Shown: one piece after another, positions 26,893 through 35,698 of the stretch
Numbering within the stretch: position 1 is the stretch's first letter
Layout of the letters: each line of letters begins with the position of its first letter
Assembly (NCBI GenBank): GCA_027494035.1
Contig: JAOSJQ010000001.1
Location: 2,480,001 to 2,544,000, forward strand
Direction of reading: 5' to 3'
Source of the DNA: UTCFX2 sp002050125
Lineage (GTDB): Bacteria > Chloroflexota > Anaerolineae > Anaerolineales > UBA4823
Length of the DNA: 64,000 nucleotides
Translations under genes and position numbers: made by a program
The notes under the pieces: generated by a model
What the model saw: the letters and a program-made list of their open reading frames with translations, nothing else
The model's database searches: none
Told to the model about the DNA's origin: nothing

Positions 26893-27771
26893 TTATATTC
26901 CGGTTTTTTCAGCCGCTTCGGCGCGCTGCAACACCCGCAGGGCGGACTTGATGATCGGCGCGTCGATCATCTTGCCGTCCAGCGCAAATGCGCCCTTGCC
27001 GGCTGCCTGGTGGGCTTCGAAAGCGCGCAGCACGCGCCGGGCGTACGCGATCTCGGCTTCGCCCGGGGTGAACGCCTGCTGAACCGGCGCCACCTGGGCG
27101 GGATGGATCACCTGCTTGCCCGAGAACGCCATCTCCGCCCCCGCCCGCGCTTCGCGCTGTAAACCTTCGATATCCTTGAAATCGACATACACCATGTCGA
27201 TCGCCTGCAAGTTGAACGCCGCGGCGTGGGTCACCACCGCGCTGCGGGCGTAGAACACCTCCCAGCCGGCGGGCGTGCGGGTTGCGCCGATGTCGCCGGC
27301 AAAGTCCTCCGCGCCAAAGATGATCGCCTGCAGGCGCGCCGCCGCCCCGGCGATCTGCGCCAGGTTGACGATCCCGCGGGCGCTCTCGACCACGATCAGC
27401 AGCGCGATCCCATCCTCTGGCAAACCGGCTTCGGCTTCGTAGGCGGCGATCAGCTTGTGGATCTTCACGACCGGGTCGGCGCTTTCCACCTTCGGGATCA
27501 CAATCCCGTCCGGTCTGGCGGGCAACACGGCGAGCAGGTCCTGCTCTTCTAGCCCGTTGCCAGCCGCGTTGATGCGCGCCAGGCGCTCCGATCGTCCGAA
27601 ATCCAGCGTTTGCAGCGCCGCGGCGATCGTGCGGCGCGCTTCGTCCTTGCGGTTCAGCGCCACGCCGTCCTCCATGTCCATGCAGACGCAATCGGCGTCC
27701 AGCGTGAGGGCTTTGCGGATCTTGTGCAGGTCGTCTCCGGGGGTGTAAAGCAGGGCGCGCCGCGCTCGCAT
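26893..27771 (-). CDS. HpcH/HpaI-family CoA-ester lyase (CitE-like)
   Basis: The 292-residue TIM-barrel lyase carries RRALLYTPGDDLHKI at the start, DADCVCMDMEDGVALNRKDEAR with the metal-binding acidic pair, IVIPKVESADPV, IVVESARGIVNL, FGAEDFAGDIGATRT and FSGKQVIHPAQV. This matches citrate-lyase beta, malyl-CoA and citramalyl-CoA lyases. No citrate lyase alpha/gamma genes are present, so a stand-alone (S)-citramalyl- or malyl-CoA lyase role is more likely (inference). Confidence 0.88.
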   Translation of the reverse strand: MRARRALLYTPGDDLHKIRKALTLDADCVCMDMEDGVALNRKDEARRTIAAALQTLDFGRSERLARINAAGNGLEEQDLLAVLPARPDGIVIPKVESADPVVKIHKLIAAYEAEAGLPEDGIALLIVVESARGIVNLAQIAGAAARLQAIIFGAEDFAGDIGATRTPAGWEVFYARSAVVTHAAAFNLQAIDMVYVDFKDIEGLQREARAGAEMAFSGKQVIHPAQVAPVQQAFTPGEAEIAYARRVLRAFEAHQAAGKGAFALDGKMIDAPIIKSALRVLQRAEAAEKTGI

Positions 27772-27801
27772 GCTCGTTTTGGCCTCCGTTTGCGGGTTGG
27801 G

Positions 27802-28680
27802 TCAGGCGCTCCTGGGCTGCGCCAGCCAGGCTAAGAAGATGCTGAAGAAATACAGCACGATCAACGGACCCATGACCAGCGCCATGTTGATCGGGTCCAC
27901 CGTGGGGGTGATCACCGCCGCCGCGACCGCGATGATGACGACTGCCAGACGCCACTGGTTCAACATCGCGCGCGCCCTGACCAGCCCAACCTTGGCGAGC
28001 AGAAAGACGATGAGCGGGAATTCGAACGCAATCCCGATCCAGAACATGATCGCGGTCACAAAGCGCACATACGATGAGGGGCGCGGGATGGTCTGAATGC
28101 CCATGAAATTGATCAGAAAGGGGATTGCGCTGGGCAGTAAGACATAGTAGGCGAAAATCATCCCGCCAAAGAAGAACAGCGTGGCAATCGGGATGGCTAA
28201 AAGCCCGTAGATGCGCAATTTGCGGTCCAGCCCGGGCGCAATGAACAGAAACGCCTCGAACGCGATGTAGGGAAACGCCAGCGCAAAGCCGGTCAACAGC
28301 GCCACCCGCATCACCGTGCCGACCGGCTCGGTGACCTCGATCGCGACCAGAGATTCCATGCCGCCTTCGAGCGGCGCCGCCAGGAAACTCAGGATCTGCT
28401 GAAAAAAGACGAATGACAGGGCGGTCATGATTCCCAGGACCAGCACGGCGCGCAGCAGGTGTTTGCGCAGCGCGTCGACATGCACCATCAGCTCGTTCGG
28501 GTGCTCCCAGGCTTTGTTGAGCGCCTCGCCGATGGGGGCGTCATCCACTTCTTCGGTGAAGAAATAATTGACCTCCGCCGCTTTTTCGCGCGTCCAGCGG
28601 ACGATCCCGCGCCCAATCCAGACGATCAGGCGGAACGGGGCGGTGAGAATGCGCCAGATAAGGCGGAGCGTGTTGCGCAT
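27802..28680 (-). CDS. tatC: twin-arginine translocase subunit TatC
   Basis: A 292-residue polytopic membrane protein with six hydrophobic segments; HVDALRKHLLRAVLVLG at the first helix corresponds to the conserved HL.ELR motif, and FVTAIMFWIGIAFEFPLIVFLL to the conserved FE region that contacts the signal peptide. An N-terminal extension of about 80 residues precedes the first helix, longer than usual. It lies three bases downstream of tatB on the - strand, forming a Tat operon without a separate TatA here. Confidence 0.9.
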   Translation of the reverse strand: MRNTLRLIWRILTAPFRLIVWIGRGIVRWTREKAAEVNYFFTEEVDDAPIGEALNKAWEHPNELMVHVDALRKHLLRAVLVLGIMTALSFVFFQQILSFLAAPLEGGMESLVAIEVTEPVGTVMRVALLTGFALAFPYIAFEAFLFIAPGLDRKLRIYGLLAIPIATLFFFGGMIFAYYVLLPSAIPFLINFMGIQTIPRPSSYVRFVTAIMFWIGIAFEFPLIVFLLAKVGLVRARAMLNQWRLAVVIIAVAAAVITPTVDPINMALVMGPLIVLYFFSIFLAWLAQPRSA

Positions 28681-28683
28681 AGG

Positions 28684-29206
28684 TTAATGAGATGGGGGTT
28701 CGTCAGAACGGGGCTCTTCAGAGCCAGTTTCTTTAGAATCAGGGTCTTCAGACCGCGGCTCTGCGGGCGGGGCTGCCTCCGGCGGCGCGGCGGAGGTTTC
28801 GGCTGCGGCGGGCGCAGCCGGGGGTTCCAATTCGGGCGCGGGGGCGAGGCAATCGTGGGGGCGGCGTCGTCCAGGCGGAGAGGTCGCGGTTGATTTCGCG
28901 GCTCGCCCCCTCGATCTCCGCTGCAATCGAGGGGCGGGATTTGTTCAGTTCGTCCACTTGCAGCCCGATCTTTTTCAGCTCCTCGGCTTCCTCCTCCAGC
29001 CCGGCTTCGCGGATCAGGCGGTTGGGGAGGTAGCGTAAATCGCGCGAAGTCTGCTGGACGGAATGCCAGAGCGGCGATTTGATGATGTTGCGCAGAAAAA
29101 CGCCCAGCGATCGCCCGGCTTTGACCATGTCCTTGGGACCCAGCACGATCAGGGCAATGATCAAGACGAGCAGCAACTCCATTGGACCGACGCCAAGAAA
29201 ATCCAT
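28684..29206 (-). CDS. tatB: Sec-independent translocase TatA/TatB-type protein (1-nt frameshift)
   Basis: The N-terminus GVGPMELLLVLIIALIVLGP is the single TatA/B helix and hinge, followed by an amphipathic helix (VKAGRSLGVFLRNI) and an acidic coiled region. The frame is lost at the five-base run 28857-28861; removing one base continues the protein as a Pro/Ala/Glu-rich tail (PAPELEPPAAPAAAETS) ending at 28684, three bases before tatC. The intact protein would be about 170 residues, a TatB-like size. The break is probably a homopolymer error. Confidence 0.83.
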
Positions 29207-29209
29207 GCT

Positions 29210-29647
29210 TCACCTGGGCAGGTTTCTTAGGATGGTCTGGATCTCGTTCTGGCGCGCAGCCAGGCTGCCCAAAACGCCGTTGACAAAGCGCGGCGTGCTG
29301 TCCGAACCGAAGGTCTTCGCCAACTCGACCGCCTCGTTGATGACGACTTTGAGTGGCGTATGGGTGTACACGGCGAATTCCCACAACGCGATGCGCAGGA
29401 TGTTCCGGTCGATGATGGCGACCTGGTCCAGCGGCCATTCGGGCGCGTGCTCGGCGATAAACCGATCCAGGGTTTCAGTCAGCGGGTACACGCCCGCGAC
29501 GATCTGGCTGGCGAAATCGACCAGTTCAGGCTCCAGCTCTTCTTCCTGCAGGCGGTCTGCCAGCACGACCCCGGGGTCGTGACCGGCTACGTCGATCTCG
29601 TACAGCGCTTGCAGCGCGATGCTGCGCGCCCGGGTGCGCGGTTTCAT
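29210..29647 (-). CDS. nusB: transcription antitermination factor NusB
   Basis: A 145-residue all-helical protein: RTRARSIALQALYEIDVAGHD at the N-terminus, DQVAIIDRNILRIALWEF and TPLKVVINEAVELAKTFG are the conserved RNA/NusE-binding helices. NusB with NusE/S10 promotes rRNA transcription antitermination. The gene overlaps nothing and is three bases upstream of tatB. Confidence 0.92.
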   Translation of the reverse strand: MKPRTRARSIALQALYEIDVAGHDPGVVLADRLQEEELEPELVDFASQIVAGVYPLTETLDRFIAEHAPEWPLDQVAIIDRNILRIALWEFAVYTHTPLKVVINEAVELAKTFGSDSTPRFVNGVLGSLAARQNEIQTILRNLPR

Positions 29648-29679
29648 TGTTCCAGCTTGTCCATTTTTGATCCGGGGGA

Positions 29680-30087
29680 TCAGTCTTCCGCAGCCCCTTC
29701 GCCGGCGGGTTCGGGGGCGTAATCGATATCTTCGATGTGGACGTTGACCCGCCCCAACTGCATTCCGATCATTTCGGATATCGCCCGCGCCACGTTGTGT
29801 TGAACCTGGCGGCTCGCCTCGCGGATGTTGACGTCCTGTTTAAGCACCACGTACAGGTTCAGGGTCACCACGTCGTCCTTGATATCGATGCTGACGCCGT
29901 CGCCGTACCCGCGCTGAAACAGCCGGTTGATATCGGCGGGCACGCTGCCCATCCGGCTCACACCCGGCGCTTGCAGGGTGGACAGCCGGGCGATAGTCAG
30001 CAAAACATCCGGCGCGACGGTCGTCTTGCCGGCTGGATGATGGGGCTCACCCACCCCCACAACCACGTCTGAATTATCGACTTCCAC
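29680..30087 (-). CDS. Asp23/Gls24-family envelope stress protein
   Basis: The product shows the Asp23/YloU pattern: VAPDVLLTIARLSTLQAPGVSRM, a central VSIDIKDDVVTLNLYVVLKQDVNI and a C-terminal helix VQHNVARAISEMIGMQLGRVNVHIEDIDY. Homologues lie just upstream of nusB in many Firmicutes and Chloroflexota, as here. GTG 30087 is proposed because GGGAGG lies just ahead of it; a TTG at 30099 is an alternative. An acidic tail (AGEGAAED) ends the protein. Confidence 0.85.
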   Translation of the reverse strand: MEVDNSDVVVGVGEPHHPAGKTTVAPDVLLTIARLSTLQAPGVSRMGSVPADINRLFQRGYGDGVSIDIKDDVVTLNLYVVLKQDVNIREASRQVQHNVARAISEMIGMQLGRVNVHIEDIDYAPEPAGEGAAED

Positions 30088-30099
30088 GCTGCCTCCCAA

Positions 30100-30846
30100 T
30101 CACATCATCATCATTCCGCCGTCCACGCTCAACACCTGACCGGTGATGTAGGCGGCTTCGTCTGACGCCAGAAACGCCACCGCGTAGGCGATTTCTTCGG
30201 GCTGTCCCCAGCGTCCCAGCGGGATCAGTTTCATCATGCCATCTTTAAGCTCTTGCGGCAGCGATTCGGTCAACACCGTAGGCACGAACCCGGGCGCAAC
30301 CACGTTTACCGTGATGCCGCGCGAGGCGACCTCGCGCGCCAGCGCTTTGCTCATCCCGATCAGCCCGGCTTTCGAGGCGGAATAATTGGTTTGCCCCGCC
30401 TGACCCGCCAGCCCCGAAACGGAGGAAATGTTCACGATGCGCCCGTAGCGCTGTTTCATCATCGGGCGGATGGCGGCTTTGCAGCAATTCCAGGCGCCCT
30501 TCAGGTTGATGTTGAGCACCTGGTCCCAATCCTCTTCGCTCATGCGCATCATCAGGTTGTCGCGGGTGATGCCGGCGTTGTTGACCAGGATGTCGATCTT
30601 GCCAAATTCAGCCAGGGTCTTATCGATGAGCTGCTGGACCGCCTGGAAATCGGACACATCGGTCGGGATCGAAATGGTGCGCGAACCGCATTCCGAGGTG
30701 AGCTTCTCCGCCGCGGCGACGGCTTCGTCCGCCTGCCGGTCGGCGATGACGATGTGCGCCCCGCGCCCCGACAGTTCGCAGGCGATGGCGCGCCCGATGC
30801 CGCGCCGCCCTCCGGTGATGATGGCAACTCTGCCGACATAGCTCAT
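30100..30846 (-). CDS. fabG: 3-oxoacyl-[acyl-carrier-protein] reductase
   Basis: A 248-residue short-chain dehydrogenase: TGGRRGIGRAIA binds NADPH, NNAGITRDNLMMRM is the NNAG motif, and the Ser...YSASKAG segment gives the catalytic Tyr and Lys. The DNLMMRM stretch is characteristic of FabG. It reduces beta-ketoacyl-ACP in fatty-acid elongation. fabD and fabF are elsewhere in the window, so fab genes are dispersed. A TATAAT-like box (30889-30894, - strand) lies upstream without a clear -35. Confidence 0.9.
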   Translation of the reverse strand: MSYVGRVAIITGGRRGIGRAIACELSGRGAHIVIADRQADEAVAAAEKLTSECGSRTISIPTDVSDFQAVQQLIDKTLAEFGKIDILVNNAGITRDNLMMRMSEEDWDQVLNINLKGAWNCCKAAIRPMMKQRYGRIVNISSVSGLAGQAGQTNYSASKAGLIGMSKALAREVASRGITVNVVAPGFVPTVLTESLPQELKDGMMKLIPLGRWGQPEEIAYAVAFLASDEAAYITGQVLSVDGGMMMM

Positions 30847-30909
30847 ATAGAAACCTCCGCTTGCCTGGGTTGGTCTTGCAAGGCGCTGAAATTATACCGC
30901 AGTTTGCGC

Positions 30910-31191
30910 TCAGGCTTTGGGGTCGCGCTCCGGCGGCTCTGGCGGGGGACTCGCCTTTCCCGGGGGCGGCAGCCGTTTGGAGATGGCGTAGGATGCGAAC
31001 GCGTAGAGGAAGTTCAGCGCGGCGAACCCGATCAGCAGCGCCCAGACCGGCATGGCATCCCCGGACAGCCCGCGGTCGAAAAAGCCGCTGAAATCGGGCG
31101 CGAAGATGCGCAGACCGATCCCGACAACCAGGCAGAGCGTCCCTAAAATCGAACCAGTAACCGCGCCGGGTGAATTACGCATAAAAACCAA
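30910..31191 (-). CDS. small two-helix membrane protein
   Basis: A 93-residue protein with two hydrophobic helices (about 10-32 and 46-70) and a Pro-rich charged tail (PPPGKASPPPEPPERD). I recognise no specific family; AtpZ/AtpI-like proteins have a similar size and topology but no diagnostic motif is seen and no ATP synthase genes are nearby. It precedes fabG on the same strand by 63 bases. Confidence 0.6.
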   Translation of the reverse strand: MVFMRNSPGAVTGSILGTLCLVVGIGLRIFAPDFSGFFDRGLSGDAMPVWALLIGFAALNFLYAFASYAISKRLPPPGKASPPPEPPERDPKA

Positions 31192-31299
31192 GCCTGACCT
31201 TGATCGTACCAGGCGCTATTATAACCATTTCAGAGCCTGATCGGCTTGGGGTTTAATAAAAATCTGGGAGTGGCGAAAAATGGGCGGCCTCTTGCTACC

Positions 31300-31343
31300 C
31301 CTCTCCAAATCCGGACGGTTTTTACCGTCCCGGATTTGGAGAG
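31300..31343. repeat. imperfect palindromic repeat, copy 1
   Basis: An arm CCTCTCCAAATCCGG plus ACGG (31300-31318) pairs with CCGT, one bulged C, then CCGGATTTGGAGAGG (31325-31343). The sequence downstream, CAGGGTGGGGTCG, and the upstream GGCGAAAAA are shared with a second copy at 60658. No T-run follows, so it is not a simple terminator. The rest of the 31192-31402 gap holds nothing I can identify. Confidence 0.7.
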
Positions 31344-31402
31344 GGCAGGGTGGGGTCGAAATGTAAACCCAATATTGAGCCGCTTCCTCGTTAAACGCCG
31401 CC

Positions 31403-33850
31403 TCACGGCTGGACGAGGTATTCCGCTGCCAGCGCCTGGATGAAGACCTCGAACAGCGTGCCATCCTCGAAGACCCCGCTGAAGCGCCAGACCGGCTGGA
31501 CGTACGGCAGCGGCGGCGCGCCCGACAAATCTACCTCGCGCGGGTTTTCGGTCAGGTACGCCAGCTCGATGTTTTGGATGAACGCTTTTTGCGCCGCGCC
31601 GGCTGTTCCGGTTTCCTGGATCACCGCCGGTTTGTCGCTCACAAGGATGTATTCGCTCAAACCCTGGATCCCCTGACCGAAACGCAGCGAGGTGGGCTGG
31701 ATGACCGAGTAACCGCCCAGGGAACGGTCGGGCGGTTCAAAGCCTTCCACGACCACCGGGTCGCCGGGCGAAAAATCCGCCCCTTCCGTCAGGTCTGTGG
31801 CGGAGGCGTCCAGCGCCAGCTTCTCGCCGTCCAGCGTGGTGAACAACAGCGCCGGGCTGCCCGCCAGCGTAACCGGCTCGAAGCGCCCGATCCACGCCTG
31901 GATCTTTACCCCCGGATACTGGGGTTCGTAGCGCTCCAGCTCGAAAACCGGCTGATCCAGCCGCGCGTCGCCGTACGCCCCCCAGATGCGCAGCGGCAGA
32001 TTGTGGTAGCGTTCGATGCCGGCGAGACCCGCCCCCTCGAGCAGCAGCGGGGGGGCTTCCCCCTCTTCCGCCGCCGGATCTAAATTGAACCAGACCTCGG
32101 CTCTGGTCGAGCCGTCGCTGTATTGGTGGATCACTACGCGCGGCTGCCCGAGGGCGCCATCGAGCCGCTGCCCGGGCGCGGGTTGCGGCGTGGCGCGGTC
32201 GGGGTTCTGCGCCCGCGCCGCCTCGCCTTCCAGGATCAAATCGAGGAAGGGGGCGCCGCTCTCGCTCTCAAGCTCGCTTTCCCCGGTTGAGATCACCGAC
32301 CATGCCAGGCTCAATTCGGGCTGCTCGATCACCACCCCGCTGGCGGTCAGTATCCGGTCGTCCGGCAAGTCCTCCGGCGGGTTTAGCAGCAGATACGCCC
32401 GTTCGGCGGTGTTCAGGTAAACCTGGCTGCCCTGGCGTTCGATGCGCCCGGTTAAGCTCTGGTAGGGGAAGGGGGAGACTTGCCAGCCGGTCACCTGCAG
32501 GGTGCGCCCGCCCGCGCCGTCTTCCAGAACCTGACCCAAACTCTGCACGAACGGGTTGACCGCCGCGGCGCTTTCCAACCCGGTTGTATTTCCAACCAGG
32601 GGCATGTTTTCGAGTAAAAACAATGTAGAGCCGTTGGTTGCAGACTGATAAACTTCCACGCTGCCAAAGATTTCAACCGGTTCGCCGGGCGGATAAACCC
32701 GCCGCCAGGTTTTGGCATCCTCCGCCGGCGCAGTGCGCCTCAGCAGCGTGATGCCGCGCGTGGTATCGACCTGGGCGGCGGCTTCCCAGGCTTGCGCGGC
32801 GCTCAGGACCGGGAAGCTGCCCAGGTTTTCGAGGCTGACCGGGTTGTAGTCCAGCTGCTGCACCTGCCCCAACGCGTCGATCCGCGCCTCGCCCTGGTAC
32901 TCGCCCGAGCGGTAGAGCAGCGGGCGGTCTTCGATCGTCTGGACAAGCTGGTCCACCTGGGCGCGCCAGATGGAAGGGCGCGTCTCAGCGGGAAAACCGA
33001 GTAAGCCGCGTTCGTTCAAAAAGTTGATTAAGGCGTCCTCAGTCCCCGGCGCCAGGCAGGGCGCGGCGCAGTCCGGGGCTGGGAAAAGCGCCGGGTTTCC
33101 GCTTTCGTATCGAAAGGAATTCGGGCTGCCGTAGAAGGTCACTTTTTGGACGCCGTCCCAGACCATGTAGCCGGCGGCGCTGGGCGGGCTGGACGGCGTC
33201 AGATACACATCCCCGCTCACCCCAAGCTGCGCCGCGCGCGCTTCTGCGTTTGCGGGCGTCAGCGCCTCGCGCGCCGCCTGGCGGTAGACGCCGGCGGCGG
33301 ACGGGGCTTCCGGAAATTCGGTTTCCAGCAGGAAATCCAACTCCGGCTGGATGACCAGCGCATCGATCGCGGCGCTGCCCGCGGCGGTCGGGACTGGCAA
33401 CGAAGTTGCGGGCGTATCGCGAGTCGGCTGTCCCGCTGCCGCAAGCGGCGTGGCGGTTTGGGAGGCTGCCGGCGTGTTGACAGGCTGAGTGGCAGCCGGC
33501 GCGGCGTCGAGCAGCAACACGGCGCGCGCAATCCAGACCAAACCGATCAGCAGCGCAACCGACAGCCCGCTCGCCGCCAGCCAACAGCCCAGCCTGCCGC
33601 GCCGTTCGCGCGGCGGCTTGCGCTGCGCGGCAAGCTGCATCAGGCGGCGCTCCAGCTCTTGGTCGAAGCCCGGTTCGGGCTGGACGCTGTGCGCCAGACG
33701 GCGGATTTCTCCGGCGAGCCGGGCTTCTTCCTGCGGGAACGGAACCTTGCGAAAGAAGATTGGATGGTTTTCGCCCGGCGTAAGATGATCCCCTTCGTGT
33801 TGCAGGTAGGCGTCCAGCGCATTCGCTTGAGGATCGAATTCGTCCGTCAT
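31403..33850 (-). CDS. single-pass membrane anti-sigma-like protein with a very large extracytoplasmic region
   Basis: An 815-residue protein. Residues 1-80 are cytoplasmic and acidic/charged, as in sigma-binding segments; one membrane helix (LAASGLSVALLIGLVWIARAV, about 90-110) is followed by a Thr/Pro/Ala linker and about 680 residues outside, with repeated beta-rich blocks I cannot assign. The ATG overlaps the sigma factor stop as ATGA, so the two are translationally coupled and the protein probably restrains that sigma factor. The outer part could sense an envelope signal (inference). Confidence 0.72.
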   Translation of the reverse strand: MTDEFDPQANALDAYLQHEGDHLTPGENHPIFFRKVPFPQEEARLAGEIRRLAHSVQPEPGFDQELERRLMQLAAQRKPPRERRGRLGCWLAASGLSVALLIGLVWIARAVLLLDAAPAATQPVNTPAASQTATPLAAAGQPTRDTPATSLPVPTAAGSAAIDALVIQPELDFLLETEFPEAPSAAGVYRQAAREALTPANAEARAAQLGVSGDVYLTPSSPPSAAGYMVWDGVQKVTFYGSPNSFRYESGNPALFPAPDCAAPCLAPGTEDALINFLNERGLLGFPAETRPSIWRAQVDQLVQTIEDRPLLYRSGEYQGEARIDALGQVQQLDYNPVSLENLGSFPVLSAAQAWEAAAQVDTTRGITLLRRTAPAEDAKTWRRVYPPGEPVEIFGSVEVYQSATNGSTLFLLENMPLVGNTTGLESAAAVNPFVQSLGQVLEDGAGGRTLQVTGWQVSPFPYQSLTGRIERQGSQVYLNTAERAYLLLNPPEDLPDDRILTASGVVIEQPELSLAWSVISTGESELESESGAPFLDLILEGEAARAQNPDRATPQPAPGQRLDGALGQPRVVIHQYSDGSTRAEVWFNLDPAAEEGEAPPLLLEGAGLAGIERYHNLPLRIWGAYGDARLDQPVFELERYEPQYPGVKIQAWIGRFEPVTLAGSPALLFTTLDGEKLALDASATDLTEGADFSPGDPVVVEGFEPPDRSLGGYSVIQPTSLRFGQGIQGLSEYILVSDKPAVIQETGTAGAAQKAFIQNIELAYLTENPREVDLSGAPPLPYVQPVWRFSGVFEDGTLFEVFIQALAAEYLVQP

Positions 33851-34420
33851 CCCTCAGCCTCCGTGGAGGCGGGCAGTTCCGCGCGTAAATCGCGCAAGCC
33901 GCGCAGAACCCGCGCTTTTGCCGCGTCCGGGCTTATTTGCAGCGCCTGGGCGGTTTCTGCGGCGTTCAGCTCGGCAATCAGGTAAAGCCGAAGGGCTTCA
34001 GCCCGCTCCGGGGTGCAGTTTATCCAGCGCCTGGGAGAGCTGCGCAAACCGCAAACGCCCGCCTGCCAGCGGCTCAGGCGGCAGGTCAGCATCACCCTCA
34101 ACCGCGGCGCCCGGCGCCTCCTGCTTCTCGGAGCGTTTTCGCAGTACAGCCTGGTTCAGGGCGATTTCGAACAGCCAGCTTACAAAGCTGGTCTTGCCCC
34201 GGTACGAGCCAAGCTCCTCCAGGGCGGCGGTGAACGTCCGGGCGGTCAATTCCTGGGCGTCAGCCGCATTGCCGCTGACAGCCACCTGGAAACGGTATAC
34301 CCGCAGGAAATGCCGGTGGTACAGCTCGGCAAAAGCAGCCCCATCGCGGACCGCCAGGCGAGCCAGGTCTTGATCGTCTATTGAGAGTAATTCAGCGAAC
34401 GGTGATTTGTGCGGGCGCAT
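33847..34420 (-). CDS. ECF-type RNA polymerase sigma factor (1-nt frameshift)
   Basis: The sigma2 region is visible as LARLAVRDGAAFAELYHRHFLRVYRF and AADAQELTARTFTAALEEL with SFVSWLFEIALN. The frame breaks at the G4 run 34010-34013 (+ strand). Removing one base gives LHPERAEALRLYLIAELNAAETAQAL, then SPDAAKARVLRGLRDLRAEL: sigma region 4 with its helix-turn-helix. The reconstructed protein is about 190 residues, normal for ECF factors. Its stop overlaps the anti-sigma-like gene. Confidence 0.82.
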
Positions 34421-34561
34421 AGATCCCCGTTGTGCGTTTCAGAATGTTCTGGACAAAGATACATTCTACCCTAAGATCTGCCGTTCTGAAACAGGACTAA
34501 AGTACTCCCGCGGAGCAGCCGTCCGTGCACCCCGCGTGGGTGGATATAATAACCTCGCATC

Positions 34562-34593
34562 AAAAAACACCAAACAGGCGTCTGGTGTTTTTT
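34562..34593. terminator. rho-independent terminator
   Basis: AAAAAACACCA (34562-34572) pairs with TGGTGTTTTTT (34583-34593) around a ten-base loop. The stem ends in T on both strands; on the - strand it lies after the 34605 stop, so it terminates the lipoprotein gene. Confidence 0.8.
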
Positions 34594-34604
34594 CGCGCGG
34601 GCGG

Positions 34605-35507
34605 TTAATCTTTACAACACTTGGGATATTTGTCACAGTAAGTCGCAAAGTTCACGCTGGTGACCGGCGGGCAGCCAGCCTTGCGGCACGGGTTCTGGAA
34701 GACCGGTTTGCACTGGCAGTAATAACACACCGTGCAGGTCCACCAATTGGTGTAACAACACTGTTTTGGCTTTGGCGGACACTTGGGATATTTCACGCCG
34801 TTGACGAACACTCCGCAGGGGAATGGGTAGTAACCGCCATAGTAACCATCATAAGGATAGTATCCATTGAAATTTGGGTCGTAACCGTAGTAACCATAAT
34901 TGTAGGAGGTATCGAATATATTGGTGCTGGCTAGCGCAGGCAGCTCGACGACCGGCAATCCGCTCGCATCGCCCTGTACGACCGTGGAGCCGTCCCAGAC
35001 CCAGCAGCGCTGCCCCGGGTCGTTGGGCATCTCGATGTACCACCAATCCCAGCCCGCGTCGCGCCCATATACGACCGACGCGCTGCCCTTGGCGAAGATC
35101 GCATCGACCAGGTACGCCGTGCTGGGACCGCGGCGGCAATTGGTATCCGCCTCGGCGCGGATGGCGGGCAGGCTGGAGGTTGGGACGAGCGTGGGAGGCG
35201 GCGGCTGTGTGGGCGAAGGCTCGACCGCGGTCGGGCTCGGGAGCGGGGTGGCGGTCGCCGCTGGGGGCTCTGGGGTGTGCGTGGGTTCTGCCGCCGGCGG
35301 TCCGAAAATCTGGCTCGCCCCGACAGCCACTTTGGTCTCGATCATGTATTGCATCAGCGTCGCCGTCACGGCGGCTTCGATTTCGTTGGGTTGACCCACC
35401 CCGAGCGTTTGCGCGGTAGACGCCGCGCTGCACGCGCCAAAAAGCACTCCCCCAGCCAGGATCATGATGCAAAGCGCGAGCAAGCTGTAGATTCGCCGGT
35501 TCTTCAT
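34605..35507 (-). CDS. lipoprotein with SH3-like domain and Tyr/Gly- and Cys-rich tail
   Basis: A 300-residue lipoprotein (lipobox LFGAC). After a Pro/Thr linker (residues about 75-110) comes a bacterial SH3-like domain (IRAEADTNCRRGPSTAYLV then WWYIEMPNDPGQRCWVWD). The C-terminal third is unusual: a Tyr/Gly run (YNYGYYGYDPNFNGYYPYD) and about 15 Cys in pairs (CCYTNWWTCTVCYYCQC), suggesting disulfide cross-linking outside the cell. ATG 35507 is chosen for the AAGGAGAG ahead of it. Function unknown. Confidence 0.73.
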   Translation of the reverse strand: MKNRRIYSLLALCIMILAGGVLFGACSAASTAQTLGVGQPNEIEAAVTATLMQYMIETKVAVGASQIFGPPAAEPTHTPEPPAATATPLPSPTAVEPSPTQPPPPTLVPTSSLPAIRAEADTNCRRGPSTAYLVDAIFAKGSASVVYGRDAGWDWWYIEMPNDPGQRCWVWDGSTVVQGDASGLPVVELPALASTNIFDTSYNYGYYGYDPNFNGYYPYDGYYGGYYPFPCGVFVNGVKYPKCPPKPKQCCYTNWWTCTVCYYCQCKPVFQNPCRKAGCPPVTSVNFATYCDKYPKCCKD

Positions 35508-35698
35508 CGTCTCGCTCTCCTTTTTTTTCATCGCGCACAGGCAACCCTATTATGGCAGAAAAACAAACCTTTGTCACGGATGATTTTGATCCCGCCGGAG
35601 CATCTTACCGCGCGGAGGCGTACCAGCGTACCGGTGACAATCCGGCGGTTTCTCCTTAGAATGGATTTACTTCGGATGGATCTATCGGCAGGTGATTA

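Noticed and set aside
31300..31343. Hairpin read as a rho-independent terminator
   Set aside because: It is followed by GGGCAGGG, not T, and recurs with the same flanks at 60658 in front of a gene.
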